From the NCBI GenBank assembly GCA_002482505.1, contig DLGD01000007.1, positions 1-64,000 of the forward strand: a DNA stretch of 64,000 nucleotides. The letters are read 5' to 3'. Below the pieces are notes generated by a model that did no database searches, had not been told where the DNA came from, and saw nothing but the letters and a program-made list of their open reading frames with translations. This stretch comes from Christensenella sp. UBA7703. GTDB taxonomy: Bacteria > Bacillota > Clostridia > Christensenellales > CAG-138. The position numbers and the translations under genes are program-made. Shown here one piece after another: positions 55,948-64,000 of this stretch (position 1 is its first letter; each line of letters starts with the position of its first letter).

Positions 55948-55992
55948 CAGAAATGCGACGGCATATCTTTTCATACGCCGCCGCATTTTCAT
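55948..55992 (-). terminator. Terminator of the DUF1508 gene
   Basis: On the minus strand AAATGCGGCGGC-N14-GCCGTCGCATTT, just beyond the stop of the DUF1508 gene. Confidence 0.75.
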
Positions 55993-56030
55993 TGCAATTT
56001 GGTTGCTGAGTTGGGCTGTTGGCTTACTTT

Positions 56031-56396
56031 TTACTCGGGAACGGTTTCAGAATCCGCGTTCTTTTTGACGCTTTCGATTCCGCCGATTGCGGATGCCTTT
56101 GCCGAATATCCTTCGGAGGCAAGAATCGGTTCGCCGTTTTTCGCGCGCAGGCGGAAGCGGAATTCGCCACCTTTGTCCTTATACAGCTCAAACACGGGGT
56201 TGGTCATGTTCTTCCAGCCTTCAACCGTCTGGTCTTCAATCTGCGCAACAGGCGCATTCTTTTTTACGCTCTCGATGCCGTTCTTCGCGGCTGCTTCGGA
56301 GGAATATACTTCAGACGTACCAATGGGCTCGCCGTTGGCAGCTTTGAGTACAAAATACGGTCCCGTTTTGCTTTGCTTGATCACATATTTACCCAT
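56031..56396 (-). CDS. DUF1508 (YegP-like) protein with two repeats
   Basis: A 121-residue protein made of two DUF1508 units (about 1-57 and 58-116), each with FxL(K/R)AxNGEPI, then a Ser/Ala helix and GIESVKKNA. YegP-like proteins are small and of unknown function. CGGAGG lies upstream of the ATG. Single gene with its own promoter. Confidence 0.9.
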   Translation of the reverse strand: MGKYVIKQSKTGPYFVLKAANGEPIGTSEVYSSEAAAKNGIESVKKNAPVAQIEDQTVEGWKNMTNPVFELYKDKGGEFRFRLRAKNGEPILASEGYSAKASAIGGIESVKKNADSETVPE

Positions 56397-56420
56397 ATTA
56401 ATTCGCCTCCGTTTTTTGTT

Positions 56421-56449
56421 ACCATATCATTTTTATGTATAAAATGCAA
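56421..56449 (-). promoter_or_regulatory. Promoter of the DUF1508 gene
   Basis: On the minus strand TTGCAT (56444-56449), 17 bases, TATGGT (56421-56426). Confidence 0.6.
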
Positions 56450-56556
56450 GCGCACGTCAACGCATGCGATGCAAATTCAAGATTGTTCACAATCTTCTTT
56501 GTGCAATATATGCTCATATACTACCCCACGCCATAAGAGACGCGTCGGACCGCTAC

Positions 56557-56615
56557 CCACAACATATTGTGGTGTTCACATTTTCTTTGCCATATTTGAA
56601 CAAACTTTGAACAAA
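56557..56615. promoter_or_regulatory. Candidate operators before the S24 regulator gene
   Basis: CCACAA-CATA-TTGTGG is a palindrome at 56557-56572. TTTGAACAAA occurs twice at 56595-56604 and 56606-56615, an 11-base period that puts both on one face of the DNA. The rest of the 346-base gap is AT-rich. Confidence 0.4.
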
Positions 56616-56651
56616 ACCGCAAAAAATCCTACGTTACATGGTAGAAAAAGC

Positions 56652-56680
56652 TTGCCTTTTCCCAATTGATTGGTTATGAT
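56652..56680 (+). promoter_or_regulatory. Promoter of the S24 regulator gene
   Basis: TTGCCT (56652-56657), 17 bases, TATGAT (56675-56680). The leader would be about 55 bases. Confidence 0.6.
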
Positions 56681-56742
56681 GGCACTATGACGCACAGCTA
56701 CGAACCGTACCCGCTCATGCGGCATAACATTTTGCGGGGTAT

Positions 56743-57402
56743 ATGACCATGACCATGACCGAAAAACTGGATATTCTAATGTCTGAACGGGGCATCAATA
56801 AATCACAGCTTTCTCGCCTTTCCGGCATCCCGTATATGACGATTGTCAACTTTTACGAAAAAGGAACGGAGAACATCAAGCGTTCTACGTTGATTAAACT
56901 CTCGCGTTTTTTTGAGGTAACGGTTGATTATCTGATTATCGACGAGGAAACCCGCCGTGCTTATCCGAGCGTTTCGCCAAAGTCCGGCCAGATCACCGCT
57001 CTGCCAACTTCAATCGTAAAGCCCCGTATCTATCGCAGTGTGAAAGGATTCCCGCTGCTGGACGAGCAGAATGTCGCCTGTTACGATGAGGTGCCGCAAA
57101 ATATCCGCTGCGACTTCACCTTGCGTTTCTCAGGCGATAGCATGAAGAAACTCAACATCAATGATGGAGACATCATCTATGCCAGCATGATGGACGATGT
57201 GCGCAGCCATGAAGTAGCGGTCGTTCTATTGGACGGTGGTCTAACCCTGCGCCGCGTCTATAAGAACGAGAACCAAATCGTGCTCATGGCGGAAAATCCC
57301 GCCTATGCGCCGGTCGTCATACGCGCGGGTTCCAATGTCCGCATCCTCGGCAAAGCGGTCGCTTTCTTAAATCCAAATGCGACCGAAAATCCGTTCCACT
57401 AA
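56743..57402 (+). CDS. XRE/S24 (LexA-like) regulator, catalytic Lys replaced by Arg
   Basis: N-terminal helix-turn-helix (about 7-66, with KSQLSRLSGIPYMTIVNFYE) and a C-terminal S24 peptidase-like domain (about 95-215). Ser133 in FSGDSMKKLNINDGD is the usual nucleophile, but 37 residues later, where the general base Lys sits, it has Arg170 (GGLTLRRVY). No Ala-Gly cleavage pair is visible near residue 102. It is probably a DNA-binding sensor that cannot self-cleave. The start has three ATGACC copies in a row; GGGG is upstream, and the second ATG (56749) would be equally good. Confidence 0.85.
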   Translation: MTMTMTEKLDILMSERGINKSQLSRLSGIPYMTIVNFYEKGTENIKRSTLIKLSRFFEVTVDYLIIDEETRRAYPSVSPKSGQITALPTSIVKPRIYRSVKGFPLLDEQNVACYDEVPQNIRCDFTLRFSGDSMKKLNINDGDIIYASMMDDVRSHEVAVVLLDGGLTLRRVYKNENQIVLMAENPAYAPVVIRAGSNVRILGKAVAFLNPNATENPFH

Positions 57403-57423
57403 CCAATAGCAGAGTATACGTAT

Positions 57424-57457
57424 CAAAAGACCTGCGCTTACGCCGCAGGTCTTTTCG
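57424..57457. terminator. Bidirectional terminator, S24 regulator and beta-propeller genes
   Basis: AAAAGACCTGCG-N7-CGCAGGTCTTTT between converging genes. Confidence 0.92.
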
Positions 57458-57477
57458 TTTACGTTTTCAATTCACGT

Positions 57478-59370
57478 TTAGCTGATCTTCAGGCAAACGA
57501 TCTGCGGGCCTTTCCCGCTGCCTCCTTTGCCGCGCGTTCCGACGACAAGGAGGTTGTTAAACACAGCCGGGGTCGAGTCGATTCGGCTGCCAAGATCGAC
57601 ACTGTTAAGCATGATACCGCTGGAAGCGTCATACATGGTCACGTAACCACCGCGGTCGCACTGAATCAGATATGCTTTCCCCTGCGCGTCGTACACCACG
57701 ACTGGGCTCGCCCAATAATCGTTCGTCTGTTCAATCGACCATATGATATTGCCCGTTGCCTTGTCGTAGGCCACAATTCGCCCGCCAAGCGTATAGCCGC
57801 CGCCCGCGTTCGGCTGCGGCAGCACCTCGCCTTGCGCTGTTGTATCCGCATTCGTGCTCTCGCCCTCCGCCGTTTCCTCCGGGCTTGGCGTTTGCGAACT
57901 CTGCGTTGCGGCAGCGCCGTTGGACTGCGCGGCGAGGCTGAAGGAATAGATCACAAGGTTACTGATCTGTCCGCGGCCGACATGCGGAGTCGCGACGATG
58001 CCGCCGCTCGCACTCGCGTCTCCCGTGGAGCAAATCCAGCGTTTTTCCCAAACAATTGCTCCGGTTAAACCGTTGATCTTGCGCTGGTAGCTATAACCGT
58101 ATCCTTCCGGCAGGTCGCTCCCCTTTGTGCGTGTTTGAGAACCGGTATAGAGATAGATCGCGTGGTCGTCATAGCTTTCGTCGATCACGACGGAGGAGTC
58201 GCTCTCGTCGGTCACATCCACAACATACTTCACCGAAAGCGTGTTGAGGTCGACGCACTGCAACCTGCCGCCGTTATCCGTAAAGAACGCATAGTTGCGG
58301 AACGCGGAAACAGAGCTCTCCATGCCATACCAGCGCGTGCCCGTCAGATCGTCCCGCGAATAGCCGGACGCTTCGTAGCGGGACTTAATGATCCCGTCTG
58401 GCTTGATCGAGACCGTACCTGCCGCCGCATCAAACTGTGCGTTTAATTTGACAGTGTAGAATATTCCGTTTTCGCCACCGTAGACAAGCGTGTCGTTCGC
58501 AATCATTGGGCTGCCGTCATACGCCTGCCATTTGCGGCGAGCGAACCAGTCAAATCCACCGAATTGTCCGATTTGCTCGCCTGATACAAGCGAATAAACG
58601 CGCACATACGATGCGGGATTCCCCTGCTCGTTGTCCGCCGGAATTCCCTGGCCAACATAGAGCAACGGATATCCGCGCGGGTCGATGCAGGCGGTTCCCT
58701 TTTGGATGATCCCTGAGTTAATCGGGTCACGCGTGGCATTCCCCGTCTCCAGCTCAAGGAAGTAGATGTTGCCATCCATCGCGGGATAGATCACCTCGGT
58801 CAGCGGAGCCGCCGCGTCCTTATAGCTCTGCTTGACGTTCATCGCCGCAACGGTTTCGACCGGCCATTGAACGATGAGCGGCTGTCCTGTCCAGCCTGTT
58901 CCGCTCCAGTTGCCAAGCGCACCGATGGTCTTCGTCCATTGTTCGCGCAGGCGTTTGTCCGTCATGGTTACCGTACCGTAAGCAAACGAGTTTCGGTAAT
59001 TGTTGCCGCCGAATGTCGTTACCCCGGGCAGCACGCTATATTCCATATCGCGTCCAAAGCTCAGGGGATCATTCCGCGTGAAGCTGGAAACATCCTTGCC
59101 GTCCACTTTGATCGCGTTGGAAAACCCAAACTGCGTGGGGTTCGCGCTGTCCACGCGGGTAACGGTCACATCGTCCGGCAACGCAGGTTTTGGCGTTGCG
59201 GTTGGCGCAAGTGTCGCGGTGGGTACCGGCGTTGCCGCAAGAACCTCTTTTTTATCATTTTGTACTTTTTGTACCAACAGCAGCACGATGATAACCGTGC
59301 CAAGCGCCACGAACAGGATCAGAAAGAATCGCGGCTGCATGCGGACACGCTTTTTTCTTCTCTTAGCCAT
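57478..59370 (-). CDS. Membrane-anchored PQQ-like beta-propeller protein (second paralogue)
   Basis: A 630-residue protein: basic cytoplasmic start (KRRKKRVR), one membrane helix (about 14-33), a Pro/Thr linker (TPVPTATLAPTATPKP) and an extracellular domain of repeated blades with PQQ-like motifs (MDGNIYFLELETG, GGRLQCVDLNT, GGRIVAYDKATGNIIW). A Ser/Glu/Thr-rich low-complexity insert (about 485-515) breaks a blade. It is a close relative of the upstream gene, 34 bases away, and the two share an operon. The role is unknown; BamB-like scaffolding is one option. Confidence 0.85.
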   Translation of the reverse strand: MAKRRKKRVRMQPRFFLILFVALGTVIIVLLLVQKVQNDKKEVLAATPVPTATLAPTATPKPALPDDVTVTRVDSANPTQFGFSNAIKVDGKDVSSFTRNDPLSFGRDMEYSVLPGVTTFGGNNYRNSFAYGTVTMTDKRLREQWTKTIGALGNWSGTGWTGQPLIVQWPVETVAAMNVKQSYKDAAAPLTEVIYPAMDGNIYFLELETGNATRDPINSGIIQKGTACIDPRGYPLLYVGQGIPADNEQGNPASYVRVYSLVSGEQIGQFGGFDWFARRKWQAYDGSPMIANDTLVYGGENGIFYTVKLNAQFDAAAGTVSIKPDGIIKSRYEASGYSRDDLTGTRWYGMESSVSAFRNYAFFTDNGGRLQCVDLNTLSVKYVVDVTDESDSSVVIDESYDDHAIYLYTGSQTRTKGSDLPEGYGYSYQRKINGLTGAIVWEKRWICSTGDASASGGIVATPHVGRGQISNLVIYSFSLAAQSNGAAATQSSQTPSPEETAEGESTNADTTAQGEVLPQPNAGGGYTLGGRIVAYDKATGNIIWSIEQTNDYWASPVVVYDAQGKAYLIQCDRGGYVTMYDASSGIMLNSVDLGSRIDSTPAVFNNLLVVGTRGKGGSGKGPQIVCLKIS

Positions 59371-59404
59371 GGTCCTCGCTCCTTCTTTGTGTCGTTTGTG
59401 TGGA

Positions 59405-61705
59405 TCAGCTGATCCTCACGCCCCAGATCTTCATGCCGCGCGTACCGAAGACGATCATATTGCCGTAGACGGCGGGGCTTGCCTCGATGTTCTTCTCTGC
59501 GTCAAACGTGCTCAAAAGCGTACCGGTCTTGCCATCCAGCAGGAATACCTTGCCGCCCGTATCGCTGCCTTCGCAGACGACGATGTATGCATTGCCGCTT
59601 TCATCATATACTGCAACGGGGGAACTCCAGGTATATTTCTCCATGTTAAACTGCCAGCGAACCGCTCCTGTCGCTTTGTCAAGCGCGAGCAGTACGCCGC
59701 TGTCCTCATTTGGCGTTCTGGCAAAGGGGATGATCACAAGATCCGAAATGCTCTTTTGCCCGAGCAACGCTGTTGCCTGAATTCCGCCGGAAACCCCGCT
59801 CTTTGTACTCACATGTTCGCTGTGTTTCCAGGCAATTTCGCCAGTGATCGCGTTGATTTTATAGAACGAGACGTCGCCAAGATGCTCAGTATCCGCTGTA
59901 AAGTGAAGCGATGCACCAATGTAGATATACGCCGTGCGGTTTGCAAGATCCATCTCCAGCACGGGGGAACCGTTTGTATCGTCCTGTGTATCCTGCACCC
60001 AAACGACAGACATCGTGTTGAGGTTGATGCACTGGAGGAAACCGTCGTTCGTGCCCAGATAACCAAATTCGCCAAGGGTTGCGATGCTGGTCTCGTAACC
60101 GAGCCAATATTTATTGTTTGTGCTATCCGGATACGTTGAGCGCGTACCCACATAGCGCATCTTGACCACGTCGCTGGGATTCATGCTCAGTTGTCCCGTC
60201 GCTTCGTCAAAGACGGTGTTGAGCTTGATCGTATAAAGAATACCGTTCTCGCCGGGATAGATCAGCGTATCGGTCGCTGCGTCCACGAGCGGCGCGCTGT
60301 CATATGCGTGCCAGTCGCGCAGCGCAAACTCGTCGTTCTGCTTGCCAAACTCGTAGAGTCGCGTAAAATCGATCAGTGAGTACGCCATCGCGCGGGATTT
60401 CATGTTGTCCGAGGTATACATGTCTCCCGAACCCAAATAGAGGATCGGATATCCGCGGGGATCGAGCGAGCCTGCTCCCTTAAACGGCATGCCAATGTTC
60501 AGCTTGTCTCGCGTCGCTTCACCCGTTTCGAGGTCGAGGAAATAGACGTTGCCGTCCATGGTCGCGAGGATGACCTCGACAAGGTCGGTCTTTTGCTTGG
60601 CCCAGTCGTACATATTCATGAGCTGCTTGATGTTATCCGGCCACTTCACAATCAAAGGCTGCCCGACCCAGCCGCTGCCGGTCCAGGTGCGCCCCTCTTC
60701 ATATCCGATGCCACGCTGTAATTCGCCGGTGTCGATCTTCCACGCTTGCGAGAGTTTTTTCGCGCTGATTGTCGCTGTCCCATAGGACGCGCTGTCGCGG
60801 TGGTTGTTCCCGCGGAAGGTAACGATGCCGTTGACGTTGGAGTATGGCACGTCCGGCAGGAACTCGATCTTTTCGAGTCGTTGATAATTGTCTACCTTGG
60901 TGCCGTTTTCTTCTACCGCCGTCGTCAGACCGTAAACACTGGGCTGCGTGCTGTCCACCGCGTGCGGAATGTCATATGGCGGTGTCGGCGTAGGTGTCGG
61001 CGTTGGAGACGGCGTCGGTGTTGGAGAGGGCGTCGGGGTTTTAAACAGCTCTGCGAAGAGCCCGGGCTTTTGCGTGGACTCCACTGACTGCGGCGCCTGA
61101 GAGCTCCCAAACGCTTTGATACCAACGATGATCATCGCGATGACGACCAGCACAATCGAGAGAATAAAAAACGCTCTCGGTTGAATGCGGAGACGGTAAC
61201 GACGTTTTTTCTTCCGTTTCTTTGGCGCGCCGGAACTGCCGCCGGAGGAACCATATCCCCTGCTCCCGCCAGAGCCGGAGGAGGACGAAGGCCTGGCGGA
61301 AGCGGAGGCGCCGCTTCTGCCGGAAGAAGCGCTGCGTTCGTATCCGGCATATTGTCCTTGCGAAGAGCTGCTCCTGCCTGTCGGCGAGCTGCCGCGTTCA
61401 TAGCCGCTATATTGCCCCTGGGAATCGCTGCTGCGGAAGGGCGTTGCGCTGCGCTCGTATCCACTATATTGCCCTTGCGAAGCATTGTTGTGGGGAGGTG
61501 TCGCGCTGCGCTCGTGCCCGCTGTACTGCCCTTGATACGAGGTCCCGCGGCTGCTTGGCGCGTTGCCTTGAGAATACGGTCTTGCAGGGGAGGAACCACT
61601 CCGTCCCGCGCCGGAGGATGCCCCGCTGGAGCCAGACCCGCTTCTGGGTTGGCTTGTTCGGGTTCTCTCACGGTTTGGGTATTCGTTGTAATGATCGTTG
61701 TCCAT
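59405..61705 (-). CDS. Membrane-anchored PQQ-like beta-propeller protein with repeat tail (first paralogue)
   Basis: A 766-residue protein. Cytoplasmic part: a 160-residue Ser/Gly-rich tail with four copies of a 19-20 residue unit (Gln-Gly-Gln-Tyr at 58, 77, 96 and 116; SQGQYSGYERSATP is the typical unit), then a basic patch (KKRKKKRRYRLR) before the membrane helix (about 178-198). Outside, a TPTPSPTP linker and a beta-propeller with blades such as MDGNVYFLDLETGEATRD and GVLLALDKATGAVRW. GAGGAGG lies 4-6 bases before the ATG. First gene of the pair. Confidence 0.87.
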   Translation of the reverse strand: MDNDHYNEYPNRERTRTSQPRSGSGSSGASSGAGRSGSSPARPYSQGNAPSSRGTSYQGQYSGHERSATPPHNNASQGQYSGYERSATPFRSSDSQGQYSGYERGSSPTGRSSSSQGQYAGYERSASSGRSGASASARPSSSSGSGGSRGYGSSGGSSGAPKKRKKKRRYRLRIQPRAFFILSIVLVVIAMIIVGIKAFGSSQAPQSVESTQKPGLFAELFKTPTPSPTPTPSPTPTPTPTPPYDIPHAVDSTQPSVYGLTTAVEENGTKVDNYQRLEKIEFLPDVPYSNVNGIVTFRGNNHRDSASYGTATISAKKLSQAWKIDTGELQRGIGYEEGRTWTGSGWVGQPLIVKWPDNIKQLMNMYDWAKQKTDLVEVILATMDGNVYFLDLETGEATRDKLNIGMPFKGAGSLDPRGYPILYLGSGDMYTSDNMKSRAMAYSLIDFTRLYEFGKQNDEFALRDWHAYDSAPLVDAATDTLIYPGENGILYTIKLNTVFDEATGQLSMNPSDVVKMRYVGTRSTYPDSTNNKYWLGYETSIATLGEFGYLGTNDGFLQCINLNTMSVVWVQDTQDDTNGSPVLEMDLANRTAYIYIGASLHFTADTEHLGDVSFYKINAITGEIAWKHSEHVSTKSGVSGGIQATALLGQKSISDLVIIPFARTPNEDSGVLLALDKATGAVRWQFNMEKYTWSSPVAVYDESGNAYIVVCEGSDTGGKVFLLDGKTGTLLSTFDAEKNIEASPAVYGNMIVFGTRGMKIWGVRIS
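61316..61534 (-). repeat. Coding tandem repeats in the tail of the first propeller gene
   Basis: Four repeats of 57-60 bases encode the Gln-Gly-Gln-Tyr units at residues 58-134, with units differing by a few residues. The Tyr and Ser in each unit could be phosphorylated. Confidence 0.8.
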
Positions 61706-61875
61706 GTTTCCTCCTCTGCGCAGGCGGGCGAAGCACGCCCTCTGCGAGAATTCATTGCTGCATCATGAATGCATCCTTGTCTGAGCTGCCTGGGCAATCG
61801 CAATCGTCAGAAATCGCATCACCTTGGTTCGGCCGCTGCCGCGCGGACACATATTGGACATGATAAATCTAAATC

Positions 61876-61881
61876 ATTATA
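61876..61881 (-). promoter_or_regulatory. Extended -10 promoter of the beta-propeller operon
   Basis: On the minus strand TGCTATAAT is an extended -10 without a clear -35. The leader would be about 165 bases long and includes GGGCG-TGCTT-CGCCC next to the ribosome binding site. Confidence 0.5.
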
Positions 61882-62025
61882 GCACCCATGTGCATGTATT
61901 TTGTTGTTATATTGTAAACAGTTCACCCTTTTGCCACAAAATATGGTGATATTTTCGTGTCACAAAACCACTTCCCCTCTCGGGCACAACTTGTTTTCTT
62001 TCAGTTTTGAAGCCGGATTCGAATC

Positions 62026-62059
62026 AAAAGAGGATACCGCGGGCTACGGCATCCTCTTG
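62026..62059 (-). terminator. Terminator of the DUF1002 gene
   Basis: On the minus strand AAGAGGAT-N-CCG-loop-CGG-N-ATCCTCTTTTG. It lies 27 bases beyond the stop. Confidence 0.8.
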
Positions 62060-62085
62060 CGTTCTGCGCCGAAATGGGCGCTGTT

Positions 62086-62967
62086 TTACTCGGTTTTATT
62101 GCCGCCAAACACACCGGAGAAGAAACTCCCAACGGCGGAGAAGAAGCCTTTTACATCCTCAAACACCTTGCTTGTCACTTCGCCGACCTTGTTTGCGGTC
62201 TGCGCGGCTTTTGCAATGCCGACAAGTTGCTTCTGCAGTTGATCCGCGTCCAAGCCTTCAAGTTTGCGAACCAGCGAGAGCACCTGCTCCAGCTGCGCAC
62301 TGGTCAATGAGACGTTATACATCTGAGCCAGATTCTTGATCTCTGCGCGAACTTCATCGTCGGTCATGTTCTGCGTTTTGTCGAGCATGTTCTTAAGCTC
62401 GTTGATCATCTGCGTCGCGTCGTCGCTGCCGATGTATTCGGCAAGTTCACCTGTGACGACAAGCTCCTCCGCGCCGGCAGCCTTTGCAAGGCTACTGAGC
62501 GAGTTGCCGGTGATGTCTTCATAAGCTTTGTATGCGCCCGTCAGTGCCCCTGTGCCGGAGACAGGGAAAGGTGCACTCACGATCACCTGTGCATCCGCGA
62601 TTCCTGCGGTTGTGAGCGCATTGATATACATATCTTCCGTGCAATAGTTGATGTTGTGGATTTCGACGGTCATGCCGGATCCTGCCGGAAGCGTCTTGAT
62701 ATAGATGCAAGAGAGCGCAACGCTGCCGATCTTGCCATCGGGCACGAGGCCTTCCAGATAGCTGCGCTCTTCCTTGTTGGTCACGCTCAGCTCGGTGACA
62801 GAACCTTCTTCAATGCCAAAGTCGGCGTACACCGCCTCCCGCTGACGGTCCGTGAGATCCGCGCCCATCGTGACGCGCTCCTGACCATCCTCGTCTGCCA
62901 GCGCTGCCGGTATGAAGAGCGTGAAGCCCACCGCAAGGGCTAACACCGCTGCTACGATTTTTTTCAT
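62086..62967 (-). CDS. DUF1002 family secreted protein
   Basis: A 293-residue protein with a signal peptide (about 1-24, cleavage near AALA-DE) and the DUF1002 layout (VTMGADLTDRQREAVYADFG, then TEDMYINALTTAGIADAQVIVSAP, then a helical C-terminal half). Such proteins occur in Bacillus and Clostridia (YpuA-like); the function is unknown. It is exported, possibly to the wall. A single gene with AGGAGG upstream. Confidence 0.88.
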   Translation of the reverse strand: MKKIVAAVLALAVGFTLFIPAALADEDGQERVTMGADLTDRQREAVYADFGIEEGSVTELSVTNKEERSYLEGLVPDGKIGSVALSCIYIKTLPAGSGMTVEIHNINYCTEDMYINALTTAGIADAQVIVSAPFPVSGTGALTGAYKAYEDITGNSLSSLAKAAGAEELVVTGELAEYIGSDDATQMINELKNMLDKTQNMTDDEVRAEIKNLAQMYNVSLTSAQLEQVLSLVRKLEGLDADQLQKQLVGIAKAAQTANKVGEVTSKVFEDVKGFFSAVGSFFSGVFGGNKTE

Positions 62968-63173
62968 GGATATCCCTCCTTCATGTAACGCCGAAAGTAT
63001 AGCACAAGGTCAACCATGCGTCGATGCAGTTTCGGCAATCTTTTCGTAATTGCCATGTTTTGTTTTTATTCTTCACAAACCTACAATCTGTTGTGTTTTT
63101 TGCACCGTTTTCTGTTGTTTGGTACGAAATGTATCGATTTTCCTTTTCAGACCGTGAATTGTACTATTACAAT

Positions 63174-63203
63174 TAAAAAGCACTTCCTCTGACGGAAGTG
63201 CAA
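63174..63203 (-). terminator. Terminator of the GNAT gene at 63240
   Basis: On the minus strand GCACTTCC-GTCAGA-GGAAGTGC followed by TTTTTAATT. Confidence 0.88.
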
Positions 63204-63239
63204 ATCGTTTTATGATGCATGGCAATATGATATTTGATT

Positions 63240-63686
63240 TTAAGATTCTTGCTTTTTTTGTGCCGACGTTGGTTTGACCGCAGGTCTTCTCATATAGTAT
63301 TTTGCTTCTACGGGCACAAATCCGAATCTTTCGTAGAGCGTGTGCGCATCACGCGTGGCAAGGGTTCCTGTCAACCCCTGCAGCGCTTCATGCGCTAAAA
63401 TTGCGGAGACCATCGCTTTGCCCAAGCCTTGGCCGCGAAAGCGTTCGTCAATAATCACGTCCGCCAGAAGAAACGACGTTGCATAGTCCGTAATGCAACG
63501 CGCAAATCCAACCTGCTCCCCTTCATAATAGACACCGAAGCACAGAGAATTTGCAATCGAACGCAGGATCGTCTCGCGGGTCCGTTCGTTTGCCCAATAG
63601 CTCTTGTGAAGCATGGCGTGAATGGCATCGATCTGCAGCAAGGCAGGGTTATCGCTGATGAGAAAGTTATTCCAATATTGTTCCAT
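63240..63686 (-). CDS. GNAT acetyltransferase
   Basis: A 148-residue N-acetyltransferase with the acetyl-CoA motif DERFRGQGLGKAMVSAIL (about 80-97) and a terminal FGFVPVEAKYYMRR. It resembles small acetyltransferases of unknown substrate. Start ATG at 63686; a weak AAGGA is upstream. It lies 41 bases after the alpha/beta hydrolase gene. Confidence 0.87.
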   Translation of the reverse strand: MEQYWNNFLISDNPALLQIDAIHAMLHKSYWANERTRETILRSIANSLCFGVYYEGEQVGFARCITDYATSFLLADVIIDERFRGQGLGKAMVSAILAHEALQGLTGTLATRDAHTLYERFGFVPVEAKYYMRRPAVKPTSAQKKQES

Positions 63687-63727
63687 ATTCCGTCGTCCTT
63701 GTTGCTTCTCTATCGTTTCGCGAACGA

Positions 63728-64000
63728 TTAGTCGCAGAGGTTTGCGATTTGATCGATGATTTTCTGCGTGCGTTCCGCGTTCAGGTCGTCCTTGAGGCTG
63801 TGATTAACGCCCTCGATGAGGCAGCAGGTCATGTTGCGCGGCTCGCAGAAGCTCATCAGCGCGCGCCCGGTCAAGAAGCGATCCTGTGTGCCAAGTACCA
63901 TTGCAATCACGCGTGATTCCGGGCGAATGAGCATCAGCGTTTTGTTGAGTGGGGTAAGATACAGTTGCCTCGGGCTGAGGTCGTTGTCCCGCTCATACTG
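63728..64000 (-). CDS. Alpha/beta hydrolase, C-terminal part (runs off the window)
   Basis: The last 90 codons of a gene whose 5' part lies beyond 64000; the frame stays open to the window end. The fragment includes MVLGTQDRFLTG (acid-strand region) and VNHSLKDD with the likely catalytic His. It fits an alpha/beta hydrolase that would have its Ser motif outside. The substrate is unknown. Confidence 0.6.
   Translation of the reverse strand, partial: QYERDNDLSPRQLYLTPLNKTLMLIRPESRVIAMVLGTQDRFLTGRALMSFCEPRNMTCCLIEGVNHSLKDDLNAERTQKIIDQIANLCD

Overview
The window looks like a chromosomal segment of an anaerobic, low-to-moderate-GC Gram-positive bacterium of the class Clostridia. Coding DNA is about 55% GC by eye and intergenic DNA is clearly AT-richer. 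Evidence for this is the strong AGGAGG ribosome binding sites, TTGACA/TATAAT promoters, a one-subunit pyruvate:ferredoxin oxidoreductase, a PASTA-domain Ser/Thr kinase with its PP2C phosphatase, a group II ECF vitamin transporter module, a DarA-type c-di-AMP receptor, and Firmicute-type families (DUF4364, DUF1002, QueT). No insertion sequence, CRISPR array, rRNA or replication origin was seen. Species cannot be named from the sequence.

Layout. (1) 1-9.4 kb: a membrane-tethered XRE regulator facing the conserved translation/cell-envelope operon def-fmt-rsmB-rlmN-prpC-prkC-rsgA, whose cistrons mostly overlap by 4 to 23 bases, then rpe. A degenerate repeat family lies on both sides of this operon and supplies the rpe ribosome binding site. 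(2) 9.4-15.6 kb, mostly minus strand: DUF4364, a C_GCAxxG_C_C protein, a lipoprotein with a duplicated domain, a phzF-GNAT-MBL cluster, an AT-rich mtnN and tRNA-Leu(GAG). (3) 15.9-26.3 kb: pncB overlapping a lipoprotein gene, an orphan PLP enzyme, a DUF3810 protein, a sugar isomerase-like protein, pgi, an Eis-like acetyltransferase, a pfkB kinase and a DeoR regulator. (4) 26.3-37 kb: a GDSL hydrolase, the PFOR gene, and a divergent pair of operons: an amidohydrolase (8-oxoguanine deaminase-like) with queT on the minus strand, and ecfA1-ecfA2-ecfT-truA-tadA on the plus strand. (5) 37-46 kb: a PAP2 membrane phosphatase, a tail-anchored kinase with a degenerate catalytic loop, a YfcC-family transporter, a manganese (yybP-ykoY) riboswitch controlling a P-type cation ATPase, a GT87-like membrane protein and a DUF2087/DUF3267 pair. 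(6) 46-52.8 kb: darA, a MATE transporter, an Sfp-type phosphopantetheinyl transferase, an orphan three-gene phage lysis cassette, a YbaK-GNAT fusion and an acyltransferase with an added zinc ribbon. (7) 52.8-64 kb: a GH2 glycosidase, a CDF metal transporter, a DUF1508 protein, an S24/HTH regulator with Arg at the catalytic Lys position, two paralogous membrane-anchored PQQ-type beta-propellers in one operon, a DUF1002 protein, a GNAT and the C-terminal part of an alpha/beta hydrolase running off the window.

How parts fit. The ECF ATPases and EcfT are the shared energizing module that a substrate-binding protein such as the divergent QueT would use. The manganese riboswitch, P-type ATPase and CDF protein point to metal efflux. 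PrpC/PrkC sense the cell wall; the beta-propeller proteins, the PAP2 protein and the lipoproteins are further envelope components. The best leads for something not yet described are the lysis cassette with no phage around it, the paired beta-propeller proteins (one with an intracellular repeat tail), the structured leader of the amidohydrolase-queT operon, and the degenerate tail-anchored kinase.
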